Shown here: positions 35,371 through 44,099 of the stretch, piece after piece
How positions within the stretch are numbered: position 1 is the stretch's first letter
How the letters are laid out: each line of letters opens with the position of its first letter
DNA from: Streptomyces antimycoticus
Lineage (GTDB): Bacteria > Actinomycetota > Actinomycetes > Streptomycetales > Streptomycetaceae
Reading direction: 5' to 3'
Assembly (NCBI RefSeq): GCF_005405925.1
Contig: NZ_BJHV01000001.1
Location: 4,216,001 to 4,280,000, forward strand
DNA length: 64,000 nucleotides
The notes under the pieces: generated by a model
What the model was told of the DNA's origin: nothing
The model's database searches: none
What the model saw: the letters and a program-made list of their open reading frames with translations, nothing else
Translations under genes and position numbers: made by a program

Positions 35371-36549
35371 TCATCGGCTGCTCGCTTCCGCGCTGCCGGC
35401 TTCCGCTCCGGCGGTGCCGCCCTGGGTGGCACCGTCCGCGGTGGCACCGTCCGCGGTGGCACCGTCCGCGGTGGCACCGTCCGCGGTGGCACCGCTAGGC
35501 GTGACCAGGCAGACCGCGATGTTCCCCTCGGCCGCCGCCGTGACGACGGCGTGGACATGTCCCGCCGGTGCGCCGAGGGCGGCGGCCACGCGCGCCACCG
35601 GCTCCAGGGCGCCCGCACCCGCCAGGACCCGCTCCAGCTTCCCGGCCGCCGTCCGCCCGCCGGGCGCCTGCTCGTCCAGCACCTTCTCCTCCAGCGCCGC
35701 CGCCACGGCCTCGCCGACCGGGGAGCCGTCCAGGACGGCGGTGACGGCCAGCGGCTGGTCGGGCCGGTGGCCGAGGGCGTCCAGCGCGTCCCGCAGCAGC
35801 GCCGCGGCCCGCTCGGCCCCCTCGGCGGAGCCGGCCACCCGCGGCGGCAGGAAGAACGAGCGGACGCCCACCCGGCCCAGCGCCGCCGCCCCCCGGCTCC
35901 GGGCGGCCGTCTCGGGCTCCAGCACCAGCGCGACGGCTCCGGCCTCCGAGGTCTCCGCCCCCGGTTCGCCCTCGGGCAGCGCCTCCTCGGTGGCCCCGGC
36001 CAGCAGCCACCGGGCCCGGCCGGTGACGAGGGCGCGCCGGCCGTTCTGCAGCGCTTCGAGGCCCGCGACCCGGGGGCTGGTGAAGGTGAGGTTGAAGCCC
36101 TTGAGGTCGTGTTCGGTGGCCAGCCGGCTGCCGAAGAGGTTGATGGAGAAGTAGGGCGCGGTGACCGGGGACAGATCCCCGGCCCCGGTGGCGGTGACCG
36201 TACGGTCCATCGTGTGGTGCAGGGCGACGGCCGCGCTGTTGGTGCCCACTGCGGCGCCCCGCTCCTCGGGCCCGACCGCCTCCAGGGCGTCCGGGCCCGC
36301 CTGTGCCAGCGCGCGCTTGGCCGCGGCGAGGAAGTACTGGGAGGCGGCGGGCAGGTACTTGTAGCCGTGCCGGCCGAGCGCCGTACGGAAGTCGAAGCCG
36401 TCCGCGCTCACGGTGCCGATGCCCGTCACCACCAGGCCGACGGCCGGTTCGCTGCGCGCCGCCTCCTCGTTCGCTTCTCCGCCCACGCGGCGCCAAGGCG
36501 CGGCTTTCGTCGCCATCGGCGGCCGGGCGGCCGCACGTGCGTCGCTCAC
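35371..36549 (-). CDS. ketosynthase-like chain-length-factor protein (KS-beta), Cys replaced
   Basis: About 392 residues. It has the CLF/KS-beta layout (GLVVTGIGTVS start, APYFSINLFGSRLATEH dimer segment). The catalytic-loop sequence is NLTFTSPRVAGLEAL, where alignment puts Arg in the Cys position; no HGTGT is seen. It directly follows the Cys-containing ketosynthase at 36546 with a GTGA overlap, so the two should form a KS/CLF heterodimer that sets chain length. The C-terminal tail carries a five-residue Ala/Asp/Gly/Thr repeat. GTG 36549 is preferred by coupling; an ATG at 36516 is the alternative. Confidence 0.87.
   Translation of the reverse strand: MSDARAAARPPMATKAAPWRRVGGEANEEAARSEPAVGLVVTGIGTVSADGFDFRTALGRHGYKYLPAASQYFLAAAKRALAQAGPDALEAVGPEERGAAVGTNSAAVALHHTMDRTVTATGAGDLSPVTAPYFSINLFGSRLATEHDLKGFNLTFTSPRVAGLEALQNGRRALVTGRARWLLAGATEEALPEGEPGAETSEAGAVALVLEPETAARSRGAAALGRVGVRSFFLPPRVAGSAEGAERAAALLRDALDALGHRPDQPLAVTAVLDGSPVGEAVAAALEEKVLDEQAPGGRTAAGKLERVLAGAGALEPVARVAAALGAPAGHVHAVVTAAAEGNIAVCLVTPSGATADGATADGATADGATADGATQGGTAGAEAGSAEASSR
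35431..35490 (-). repeat. four perfect 15-base tandem repeats in the CLF gene tail
   Basis: Unit ACCGTCCGCGGTGGC is repeated four times without change, with partial copies on both sides. It is in frame and encodes a Gly-Ala-Thr-Ala-Asp pentapeptide repeat at the C-terminus of the CLF-like protein. Confidence 0.95.
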
Positions 36550-37787
36550 GCCGCGGCCTCCCCGAAGACGAGCGAGATGTTGTTGCCCCCGAAGGCGTAG
36601 GCGTTGACCAGCCCGTACGCCCCGGTCATGGGCGCGGAGCCGTACGGCAGCGGCACCGCGCACTCCGGATCCGGCGTGCCGACCGGCACATTCGGCGGCA
36701 GCGTCTTGTGGTGCAGCACCAGACTGGCGGCCAGCGCGGCGAACGCGCCCGCCGCGCCGCCGGTGTGCCCGATGAGCGCCTTGACGCTGTAGAGCGGCGT
36801 CCGGGGGGTCAGCGCGTCCAGCACCTGGCTCTCCACCACGTCGTTGAGCGCGGTGCCGGTGCCGTGCGGGATCACGAACCCCAGCCCGCCCGAGCCGGAT
36901 TCGGCCCCGGCCCCGGGCCCTGTCCCGGCCCCCGCCTCCCGCAGCGCCACGCGCATCGCCCGTTCGATCTGCTCACCGGAGGGCTCGGGGGCGGTCGGGT
37001 GGTAGGCGTCGCAGCTCCAACCGGCGCCCGCCAGACGGCCGTAGACGGTGCGCGCGCCGCGCGCGCGGGCGTGCGCGGCGGACTCCAGGACGAGCACGGC
37101 GGCACCCTCGCCGAAGAGAGTGCCGCGCCGCTCGGCGGCGAACGGGCGGCAGCGCTCCGGGTCGATGGCGCCCAGCCGGTTGAAGCAGGCGAGGGCGACC
37201 CGGGAGTACGCCTCGGCGCCGCCCGCGATGACCACGTCGGCCTCGCCGGAGCGGATCAGATCCGCGGCCATCGAGAGCGCGTAGCCGCTGGCGGCGCACG
37301 CGTTGCTGACGCAGGTGTTGACGCCCTGCGCGCCGAACCACCCGCCGACCACCGAGGCCAGCGCAAAGGCGGGCGCCCACCGGCCGGACGCGGGGGTCTC
37401 GCCGGTCCACCAGCCCTCGTGCAGATCCGTGTCGCCCATACCGGTACTCAGCGCGACGGACACCCGGCGCGGATCGAGCCCGGCGTCCGTGGCGCCCGAG
37501 GCGTCCGGTCCCGGCAGCGCGGCGAGCCCCGCGTCGGCGACCGCCTCGCGCGCCGCCGCGAGCGCGAACTGGGAGCCGCGCCCCAGCGGCAGCCCGTCCT
37601 GCTCCTCGGGACCGTCCGGAAGGTCGGCCTCCGGCACCAGGTACATCAGCGGATGGTCCATGTGCGCGAGCGGATCGGGGACCCGCACCGGTGCGGTGTC
37701 CGCCGCGTGCATCCCCCGCCAGAAGGCTTCGACGCCCGTGCCCAGCGGGGACAGCGCGCCGAGGCCGGTGACCAGTACGTCGTCCAT
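36546..37787 (-). CDS. beta-ketoacyl-ACP synthase (KS-alpha) with full catalytic set
   Basis: 413 residues, FabF-like. Catalytic Cys in VSNACAASGYALSMAADL, first His in PHGTGTALND and the Lys/His pair in SVKALIGHTGGAAGA are all intact, so it should decarboxylate malonyl-ACP and condense it with the growing chain. There is a Gly/Ala/Ser-rich insertion before the HGTGT motif. It starts one base before the end of the hot-dog gene (TGATG) and its stop overlaps the CLF start. It is one of three such enzymes in the operon. Confidence 0.92.
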   Translation of the reverse strand: MDDVLVTGLGALSPLGTGVEAFWRGMHAADTAPVRVPDPLAHMDHPLMYLVPEADLPDGPEEQDGLPLGRGSQFALAAAREAVADAGLAALPGPDASGATDAGLDPRRVSVALSTGMGDTDLHEGWWTGETPASGRWAPAFALASVVGGWFGAQGVNTCVSNACAASGYALSMAADLIRSGEADVVIAGGAEAYSRVALACFNRLGAIDPERCRPFAAERRGTLFGEGAAVLVLESAAHARARGARTVYGRLAGAGWSCDAYHPTAPEPSGEQIERAMRVALREAGAGTGPGAGAESGSGGLGFVIPHGTGTALNDVVESQVLDALTPRTPLYSVKALIGHTGGAAGAFAALAASLVLHHKTLPPNVPVGTPDPECAVPLPYGSAPMTGAYGLVNAYAFGGNNISLVFGEAAA

Positions 37788-38779
37788 CAGGTGCCGCTCT
37801 GCTTTCCGGCCAGCGCGTCCAGCACCCGCTGGTCGAAGGGGACCAGCCGCCAGTCACTGCGGTTCTCGATCACCGCGTAGCCGTGGGTGATCCGGCCGGT
37901 GGCGGTGAGGGTGAGCGTGCCGTCGCGGACGACGAAGCAGTCCATCCGGGCGGTGTAGGTGAGGTCCTTGAAGATCTCCTCCACCGTGTAGACGGTGTAG
38001 AGGTCCTCCTCCATGACCGCCTCGTCGATGACGCGCACCGAGGACTGCGGGACGACCGGTATCCACCTGCGGTCGTCCAGCAGGGTCTTGATGGAGATGC
38101 CGCGGTCCAGGACGAAGCGGTCCTTGGCCTCCTCCATCAGCCGCAGATAGCCGGACATCTGCAGCCGCTCGGTGAAGTGGCAGTACGGATAGGGGATGTT
38201 CCACTTCCAGGCGTAGGCGTTGCGGCCCTCGTTCAGCGAGGCCAGGACGGCGTCCTCGTCGCCGTCCGGCAGCGACACCCGGATCCGCGCGAGCTCACCG
38301 GCGGCCCCCTCGGCCCCCAGCCGGTCCACCACGAACGGCGCGAATTCGGCGGGGGGTTCGGTGGGCTCCGGCAGATAGGCGTCGGCGCGCAGCGAGACCC
38401 GCACCTTGGCGGCGACGGCCTTGAGGACCGAGCCGCCGCGCTCCACGCGGAGGGTCACCCGGAAGCCGAGGGTGCGGTCGTCGTCGGCGGTGTCCGGCGT
38501 CACCTCGGCCTCGGCCACGTCGTCCATGTGGAAGGCGTGCAGGATGCGGGTCTCCAGGGCCACGACGTCCAGCCCGAGACCGTGCTCCTCGTACAGCCGG
38601 CGGGCGGGCGCCCCGGAGTCCGCGAAGTGCACCAGCACGGCTTCCTCGACGAGGTAGTTGACGTGTTTGAAGCCGATCCAGGTGCAGATGTTCGAGCCCT
38701 CGTAGCGCGGGCGCAGCCGGACGGTGGTGGCGTCCGTCAGCAGGGCTTTGGTCGACATCGGCGGGGCGGCGGCGGTCAT
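37787..38779 (-). CDS. double hot-dog thioesterase-like protein
   Basis: About 330 residues made of two hot-dog-like halves. The first contains GFKHVNYLVEEAVLVHF, similar to the 4-hydroxybenzoyl-CoA/acyl-ACP thioesterase helix with its acidic residue. The second contains YCHFTERLQMSGYLRLMEEAKDR and ends ENRSDWRLVPFDQRVLD. It could release or edit the acyl chain; the usual catalytic Asp of 4HBT enzymes is not certain. ATG 38779 is MTAAAPPMS. It lies between two ketosynthase genes and is probably coupled to both. Confidence 0.75.
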   Translation of the reverse strand: MTAAAPPMSTKALLTDATTVRLRPRYEGSNICTWIGFKHVNYLVEEAVLVHFADSGAPARRLYEEHGLGLDVVALETRILHAFHMDDVAEAEVTPDTADDDRTLGFRVTLRVERGGSVLKAVAAKVRVSLRADAYLPEPTEPPAEFAPFVVDRLGAEGAAGELARIRVSLPDGDEDAVLASLNEGRNAYAWKWNIPYPYCHFTERLQMSGYLRLMEEAKDRFVLDRGISIKTLLDDRRWIPVVPQSSVRVIDEAVMEEDLYTVYTVEEIFKDLTYTARMDCFVVRDGTLTLTATGRITHGYAVIENRSDWRLVPFDQRVLDALAGKQSGT

Positions 38780-40050
38780 CGGGAACACTCCATGGAGATA
38801 AGGGGGCACGTGGAGGGTGCGGGTGGCACCGGTCGGGCGTGGGGCGCAGCAGCAGGCCGGCGACGGCGTCCGCGGTGTCGTCACCGCTGGTGATCAGCGC
38901 CTGGCGGGACGCGGGCACGGGCACCGGGCCCGGCGCGGCCCCGGGACCGGCGTCGAAGGCGGTACCACTCCCGGCTCCCGCTTGCGACCCGGCGGCTTGC
39001 GGTCCGGCGGCTGGCGACCCGACGGCTTGCGACCCGGCGGCTTGCGGTCCGGCGGCTTGCGGTCCGGCGCCGGGCGCAGCGTCCGTCCCGGCCTCGGCGC
39101 GGGCCAGCCAGCCGATGGCCGCCACACACTGCAGCACCCCGAGGGCCCCGGAGGCCCGGCCCACCGCGCTGGTGACGTCGTAGCGCGGCACGGCCTCCGG
39201 CACCGGTACGGCCCCGTCGGTCCCGGTCCCTGTCCCGACCCCGGCCCCGGCCCCGACCCCGACCCGGCGGGCCCCTCGGCGTAACGCTCGGGGGTGAACC
39301 AGACGCCGGGCGCGGCGCCGCCGGGCAGCAGGGCCTCCACACAGCCGCTGAGCCCGGCCCGCCGTTCGTACCGGCCGAGGGTGGCGGCGGCGCGCGCCCC
39401 CGGCCCTCGGCCCACCGGGCGCCCTCGACCACGAGGGCGGCCGCGCCGTCCAGCAGCTCATCGGCGGACCGGCCGAGCAGATCCTCCACGACGGCGTTGT
39501 GCGTCTCCACGCCGATCACCACCGCGCGCCGGACCCGGCCCGCCGCGACCAGCGCGGCACCCCAGTGGACGGCGTCCAGGCCGGATGTCGCCCCGTTGCA
39601 GAGCATCAGGTTGGGGCCGCGCAGACCGTGGCGGATGGCGACCCAGGAGGCGATCACATTGCTGGAGGCGTTCGGCAGGCTCATGGGGCTGAGGTCCACG
39701 GCCGAACGCTCGGCGATGGCGGCGGCGGTGAGGCAGGCGGTGTCGAGGTTGCCCAGGTTGGAGCTGGCGACCACGCCGACGGTGTCGCCGGGCACCGTCA
39801 CCTCCTCGCCGTCGGAGGGGATCAGACGGGCGTCCCGCAGCGCGTCGAGCGCGGCGCACAGCGCCAGCCGGGTGGCCCGGTCCTTGTAGCGGTGGCCGCG
39901 GCGACCGATCCGGGCGGCGGTGTCGAACGGTTCGGCGGCGGGTCCGGTGACGGGGCAGGCGGTGCGGCGCAGCAGCGCGTCGGGGGTGTCGGCGCCCGGG
40001 AGGGCCAGGCCGACGCCGGTGACGACGACTTCGCCGGGGCCTTGCGTCAT
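38776..40050 (-). CDS. ketosynthase-like protein lacking Cys (KS-beta), frame broken as sequenced
   Basis: The N-terminal two thirds are a clear KS fold (VVVTGVGLALPG, MSLPNASSNVIASWVAIRHGLRGPN). The nucleophile loop is LCNGATSGLDAVHWG: by alignment Ala replaces the catalytic Cys. The later GH motif is GRASGALG and HGTGT is missing. The frame changes at the C-run 39397-39401 and again near 39272-39275; a third loss near 38841 would let it end in a TGA overlapping the next start. All are G/C-run losses. A six-copy Ala/Gln/Gly-rich repeat lies in its C-terminus. It follows the Cys-containing KS at 40047 with an ATGA overlap, making a second KS-alpha/KS-beta pair. Confidence 0.75.
38981..39070 (-). 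repeat. six imperfect 15-base tandem repeats in the KS-beta gene
   Basis: Unit CTTGCGGTCCGGCGG or CTTGCGACCCGGCGG is present six times in frame, encoding a five-residue Ala-Ala-Gly-x-Gln repeat in the C-terminal part of the broken KS-beta gene. Confidence 0.9.
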
Positions 40051-41191
40051 CGGCCGGCCCTCTCCACGATGGCGACCGCGTTGACACCGCCGAAGCCGAA
40101 CGCGTTGATCTGCGCGACCCGCAGATCCCCGCCGTCCCGCGCCTCCTCCCGGACGAACCGGAACGCCTCGGCCTCGGGCAGCGGTTCGGCCAGGCCCAGG
40201 GTGGGCGGCACCCGGCCCGACGCCAGGGACTCCAGCGCGACGATCAGGCTGAGCAGACCGGAGCCGCCCGAGGTGTGGCCGGTCATGGACTTGATGGCGG
40301 TCATCAGGGGCCCGCGCACCTCGTGGCCGAAGACCTCGGCGATGGCGGTCGCCTCGGCGGCGTCGTTCAACTGGGTGCCGGTGCCGTGCAGCAGCACCAG
40401 ATCGATGTCGCCCGGTTTGACGCCGGCCCGCCACTGCGCCTCGTGCACCGCCCGCGCGATGCCCCGGGGGTCGGGGGCGGTCACATGGCGCGCGTCGCAG
40501 TTCATGCTGACGGCGCGCACCCGGCCGAGCGCACCGGTCCCCGCGCCCGGCTCCTCCCGGCGCAGCACCACGGCCGCCGCGCCGTCGCCCATCAGCACCC
40601 CGCGGCGGTCCCGGTCGAACGGCCGGACGCGGTCGGGGGTTCGCTGTTGACGCGGTCCAGCAGCCCGTACATCGACTCGGTGAGGGTGTCCACACCGGCC
40701 ACCACCACGGTGTCCTCGGCCCCCGTGGTCAGCAGGTCGGCGGCGAGTGCGAGCGCGTAGAGGGAGGCCGAGCAGGCCCCGGAGAAGGTGTGGGTGCGGA
40801 CCGCGCCGAAACGTGTCCGCAGTGCGGTGCCGAAGTGCAGCCGGCCGATGTCGAAGGGGGCGCCGTCGCGCCAGGCGAGTTCGGCGGAGCGCAGTTCCCG
40901 CAGGCCGGTGCCGACGAGGACGGGTACCTCGCTCAGGTCCTCGCCGAGCCCGGCCTGGGCCGCGGCCTCGCCGACCGCGCGCAGCAGCCAGTCGGTGGCG
41001 CGGCCCGGGAGGTCGGCGCCGGGCGCCGGGCGGTCGTCGATCTCGTACGCGTGGCGGGTCCGGTACCGCTCCCGGTCGAAGCCGCGCAGTTCGCCGAGTC
41101 CGCTGATGCCGGCGCACAGAGCCTGGAAGACCTCGTCGACGCCCTCGCCCACGCTCGCCACGGCTCCGGCGCCGGTCACCAGCTGACTCAT
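40047..41191 (-). CDS. beta-ketoacyl-ACP synthase (KS-alpha), one frameshift as sequenced
   Basis: About 381 residues when repaired. Catalytic Cys in FSGACSASLYALALAADL, His in LLHGTGTQLND, Lys/His in AIKSMTGHTSGGSG: a complete condensing enzyme. The frame breaks after NSEPP at the G-run 40635-40639 (plus strand); one added base continues as DRVRPFDRDRRGVLMGDGAA, a highly conserved KS segment, so the break looks like an error. ATG 41191 overlaps the stop of the preceding KS by four bases, and its stop overlaps the following KS-beta. Confidence 0.87.
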
Positions 41192-42429
41192 GCCCAGTCC
41201 GCTCGGCTCTTGCCGAAGATGACGACGGCGTTGTTGCCGCCGAAGGCCAGGCCGTTGTTCTGGACCACCTTCAGATCGGCGTCCACGGCCTGGTTGGGCA
41301 CGCAGTCCAGACCGCATTCCGGGTCGGTCTCTTGGTGGTTGATGGTCGGCGGGATGAAGCCCTCGGTGAGCGCGAGGGCGCAGGCGATCGAGGCCAGCGC
41401 CCCGGCGGCGCCCATGGAATGGCCGATCATCGACTTGATGGAGACCGTGCGCGGCGGGGCGGCGTCCCCGAACACCTGGCGGATGGCGCGGGCCTCGGTG
41501 ATGTCGTTGGCCTTGGTGCCGGTGCCGTGCGCGGAGATGAAGTCGACCTCGTCCGGCTTGACGTTGGCGTTGTCGAGGGCCAGCCGCATACAGCGGGCCA
41601 CGCTGTCCTGGTTGGGGGCCACGGGGTGGTCCGCGTCGCAGTTGAGCCCGTAGCCGAGGACCTCGGCGTAGATACGGGCGCCCCGGGCCAGCGCCGACTC
41701 CAGGCTCTCCAGCACCAGGATGCCCGCGCCCTCGCCGGTGAGGATGCCCTTGCGGTCCTTGTCGAAGGGCTGGCAGCGCTCGGGGGCGATGGTGCCGAGG
41801 CGGTAGAAGCCGGTGAAGGTCTTACGGCACAGGGCGTCGGCCCCGCCGCACAGCGCGAGGTCCACGTCCCCGGCGCGGATGGCGTCGAAGCCGTAGCCGA
41901 TCGCGTAGTTCCCGGCGGCGCATGCGGTGGGGAGGGTGACCGCCTCGGCCCGGGTGAGGCCGAACTCCTGGGCGATCGCACTCGAAAGCCGTCCGGCGGG
42001 CACCCGCCGGGCGACCGTGGGATCCATCCGCTCGGGCCCGAGGTCCACTTCCTCCTCGACCAAATGGTCCAGGTCCCTGGACTCGCCGTCGGTGGTGCCG
42101 ACGGAGATCAGACAGGGGGTGTCGCGCAGCGCGCTCTGAGACTCGGCGAATCCGGCGTCGGCCACCGCCATACGGGCCGCCGCGACCGAGAACCGGCTCG
42201 CCCGGCCCAGAGTCCGTACATCGAGATTTCGAATCCACCGGTCCGGCTCGAAATCCTTGACCTCACACGCCGTAGAGCGGTCGAAGCCCTCCGTGTCGAA
42301 CGCGGTGATGGGGCCCGCCGCGCTCTTCCCGGCGCGCAGTCCGGCGAGGAATTCCGCCGCGCCGATGCCGATCCCGGACACCGCACCGAGGCCGGTGACG
42401 ACGACCCTACGACCCGGCTCACCACGCAT
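41188..42429 (-). CDS. beta-ketoacyl-ACP synthase II-like (KS-alpha)
   Basis: About 413 residues and the most FabF-like of the set: RRVVVTGLGAVSGIG start, catalytic Cys in LPTACAAGNYAIGYG, HGTGTKANDITE, and SIKSMIGHSMGAAG with the Lys and second His; closing AFGGNNAVVIF. It should be a fully active elongating ketosynthase. The ATG at 42429 (MRGEPG) lies behind a purine-rich site; a GTG at 42471 that overlaps the ACP stop (GTGA) is a coupled alternative. It follows the first ACP gene. Its non-catalytic partner may be the unpaired KS-beta at 32178. Confidence 0.92.
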   Translation of the reverse strand: MRGEPGRRVVVTGLGAVSGIGIGAAEFLAGLRAGKSAAGPITAFDTEGFDRSTACEVKDFEPDRWIRNLDVRTLGRASRFSVAAARMAVADAGFAESQSALRDTPCLISVGTTDGESRDLDHLVEEEVDLGPERMDPTVARRVPAGRLSSAIAQEFGLTRAEAVTLPTACAAGNYAIGYGFDAIRAGDVDLALCGGADALCRKTFTGFYRLGTIAPERCQPFDKDRKGILTGEGAGILVLESLESALARGARIYAEVLGYGLNCDADHPVAPNQDSVARCMRLALDNANVKPDEVDFISAHGTGTKANDITEARAIRQVFGDAAPPRTVSIKSMIGHSMGAAGALASIACALALTEGFIPPTINHQETDPECGLDCVPNQAVDADLKVVQNNGLAFGGNNAVVIFGKSRADWA

Positions 42430-42467
42430 TTCGCCCTGCCTTCCGAGAGACCGCCTGGATCCGGCGG

Positions 42468-42719
42468 TCACCAGCCCGCCGCGTCGGAGACAACCTCGTA
42501 GACGCCTTGAAGGTTCACCATCCGGCTGAGTTCGGACTGCTCTATGACGATATTGAAGGTCTTCTCCAAAGCCGCGAGTATTTCAATGGCACGCAGTGAA
42601 TCCGCGTCATGCTCTTCTTTGAAGAGACTGGTCTCAGAGACCTCGTCGGGGTCGATCTCAAGAATATCGGTGACGATTTCCTTGATGGTTTCACGACGCT
42701 CTTCGACGATGGCGGTCAT
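42468..42719 (-). CDS. acyl carrier protein (first gene of the polyketide operon)
   Basis: 83 residues, acidic. The phosphopantetheine serine is in HDADSLRAIEIL at the start of helix II. It carries the growing acyl chain for the ketosynthases. ATG 42719 has a strong GGAGGTG ribosome site, consistent with the first and most highly made product of the operon. It differs in sequence from the second ACP at 30817, so the two may serve separate phases such as priming and extension. Confidence 0.92.
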   Translation of the reverse strand: MTAIVEERRETIKEIVTDILEIDPDEVSETSLFKEEHDADSLRAIEILAALEKTFNIVIEQSELSRMVNLQGVYEVVSDAAGW

Positions 42720-43005
42720 TACCGCGCACCTCCATTTTCGGGCATGGGCAAAGCGACGAAGCTCCCGCTGACGCTAGGCGCCGGTAGAGGAGGCGACAAC
42801 CCCAGAGTCCACTAGCTGTCACGCACCGGGTGAACACCAGCATTCGACTGGTCCGGGTGTCATAAAGCTGCAGACGGCAGCCGGTTACCCCGCGGTCAGA
42901 AGTTGGATTCTGCAGGAAGCTGCCAGGTCGTCAGCGGACAGAAGCGTGCCAATAACGTTCAAACCACCAACAACCCGGCTGCCGCCCGGGTGCGCGGCCC
43001 ACCCC
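42720..43005 (-). promoter_or_regulatory. intergenic region holding the promoter of the polyketide operon
   Basis: This 286-base gap between the regulator's stop and the first ACP start must contain the operon promoter, since nearly all downstream genes overlap or abut. The only feature I can place exactly is the ACP ribosome site GGAGGTG. No -35/-10 pair stands out, so an activator-dependent promoter is plausible. Confidence 0.45.
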
Positions 43006-43755
43006 CTAGTCGGGGTCGGACTCCATCAGCCCGGCGCGCACGGCGCGCACTCCGGCCTGGAACCGCGATTCGACCTGCAGGTCCCGCATGATGTCAGCCA
43101 CATAGCGACGGTAGGTACGCACCGAAAGGCCGAGTTTGCGGGCCGCGGCGTCGTCCTTGTAGCCCTCGGCCATCAGCTTCAGCACCTCGCGCAGCACCCG
43201 GCCGCGCGCGCCGCCCTCGAACGACAGGGGCCGCATCGGGCGCTGGGCCGTGTCCCACATGCCGCTCAGCAGCTGATGCAGCATATCGGCCACGGTCGAG
43301 TTCTGGATCATCGAGGCGCGGGAGCCGCCGGGCTCGCCCGGCGAGGCGTCGGGCGCGATGACCGCCGCGCCGTCCACGACCACCAGCTCCTGCCGCACGC
43401 CCTCACAGACGCGCACCTCCAGCCGCGCCACGGTCCCCACCGAGCGCTGCCAGGCCGCGCCCCGGATGACGCCCGGCGGACAGAGCATCCGGGTCCTGAC
43501 CCCCTTGCCCGCCAGCTGGGCGAGCGTCTGTCCGACCAGCCGGGCGTGGTCATCGCCCGTCACCTCGGGCAGGCTCCAGATCACATCCCGCTCGGCGCGC
43601 AGCACCAGCCGCGCCACCCACCCGGCCACGGCCTCCCCGGCCACCGGCAGTTCGGCGGACGCCGAGGCCAGCGCGGAGCGGCGGTGGTGGTGCACTGCGG
43701 ACTCCAGCAGGCGTAACGCCTGGCCCAGAGTCTCCTCCAGGTTGTCCGACCCCAT
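43006..43755 (-). CDS. C-terminal LuxR-like HTH regulator, contains a TTA codon
   Basis: 249 residues. An N-terminal sensor-like half (LLESAVHHHR, then WSLPEVTGDDHARLVGQ) precedes a C-terminal helix-turn-helix: VLKLMAEGYKDDAAARKLGL, SVRTYRRYVADIM and SRFQAGVRAVRAGL. Two further genes in the window (51025 and 51957) share this layout and end. Codon 14 is TTA (43714-43716), so translation should need the bldA tRNA. It lies directly upstream of the polyketide operon on the same strand and is divergent from the exporter, fitting a pathway-specific regulator. ATG 43755 is chosen; longer in-frame starts exist. Confidence 0.85.
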   Translation of the reverse strand: MGSDNLEETLGQALRLLESAVHHHRRSALASASAELPVAGEAVAGWVARLVLRAERDVIWSLPEVTGDDHARLVGQTLAQLAGKGVRTRMLCPPGVIRGAAWQRSVGTVARLEVRVCEGVRQELVVVDGAAVIAPDASPGEPGGSRASMIQNSTVADMLHQLLSGMWDTAQRPMRPLSFEGGARGRVLREVLKLMAEGYKDDAAARKLGLSVRTYRRYVADIMRDLQVESRFQAGVRAVRAGLMESDPD

Positions 43756-44099
43756 GTCCGGCTCCGTTCGAACCGCTCTCCCCGCGCCCACCTCCGCGTC
43801 AAATCCGTCAATAGGCACTCGCCCATTTGGTTGAATTCCGAAATGGCTCAAAGGACACCCCCGTTCCCTTTCCGGGAACAGTAACGAGCCCCCTGGCACA
43901 CGGCAAGGAAGATCGTTCCTTATGGGACACTTCCCGCCGGGAAATACCCGCGCGTTCCGGCCACGACACCTCCCCGTGTCGGCAAGGGGCTGCGCCCCCG
44001 CTCGGCGGATTGGTAACTTCCTCTAGAGCCAGCACGCCGTCCCTTGCCATACGACGCGGACCCCCCACCTTCCCCAGGGTCCCGAAAGGCGCCGCCCCC
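43756..44099. promoter_or_regulatory. divergent promoter region, regulator / exporter
   Basis: 344 bases between divergent genes. It includes an A/T-richer zone at about 43800-43930 that is a likely site for both promoters. I found no convincing palindrome or RNA gene in it. Confidence 0.4.

Noticed and set aside
38981..39070. A CRISPR-like or regulatory repeat at 39.0 kb
   Set aside because: The 15-base units are in frame within a ketosynthase-like gene and encode a peptide repeat.
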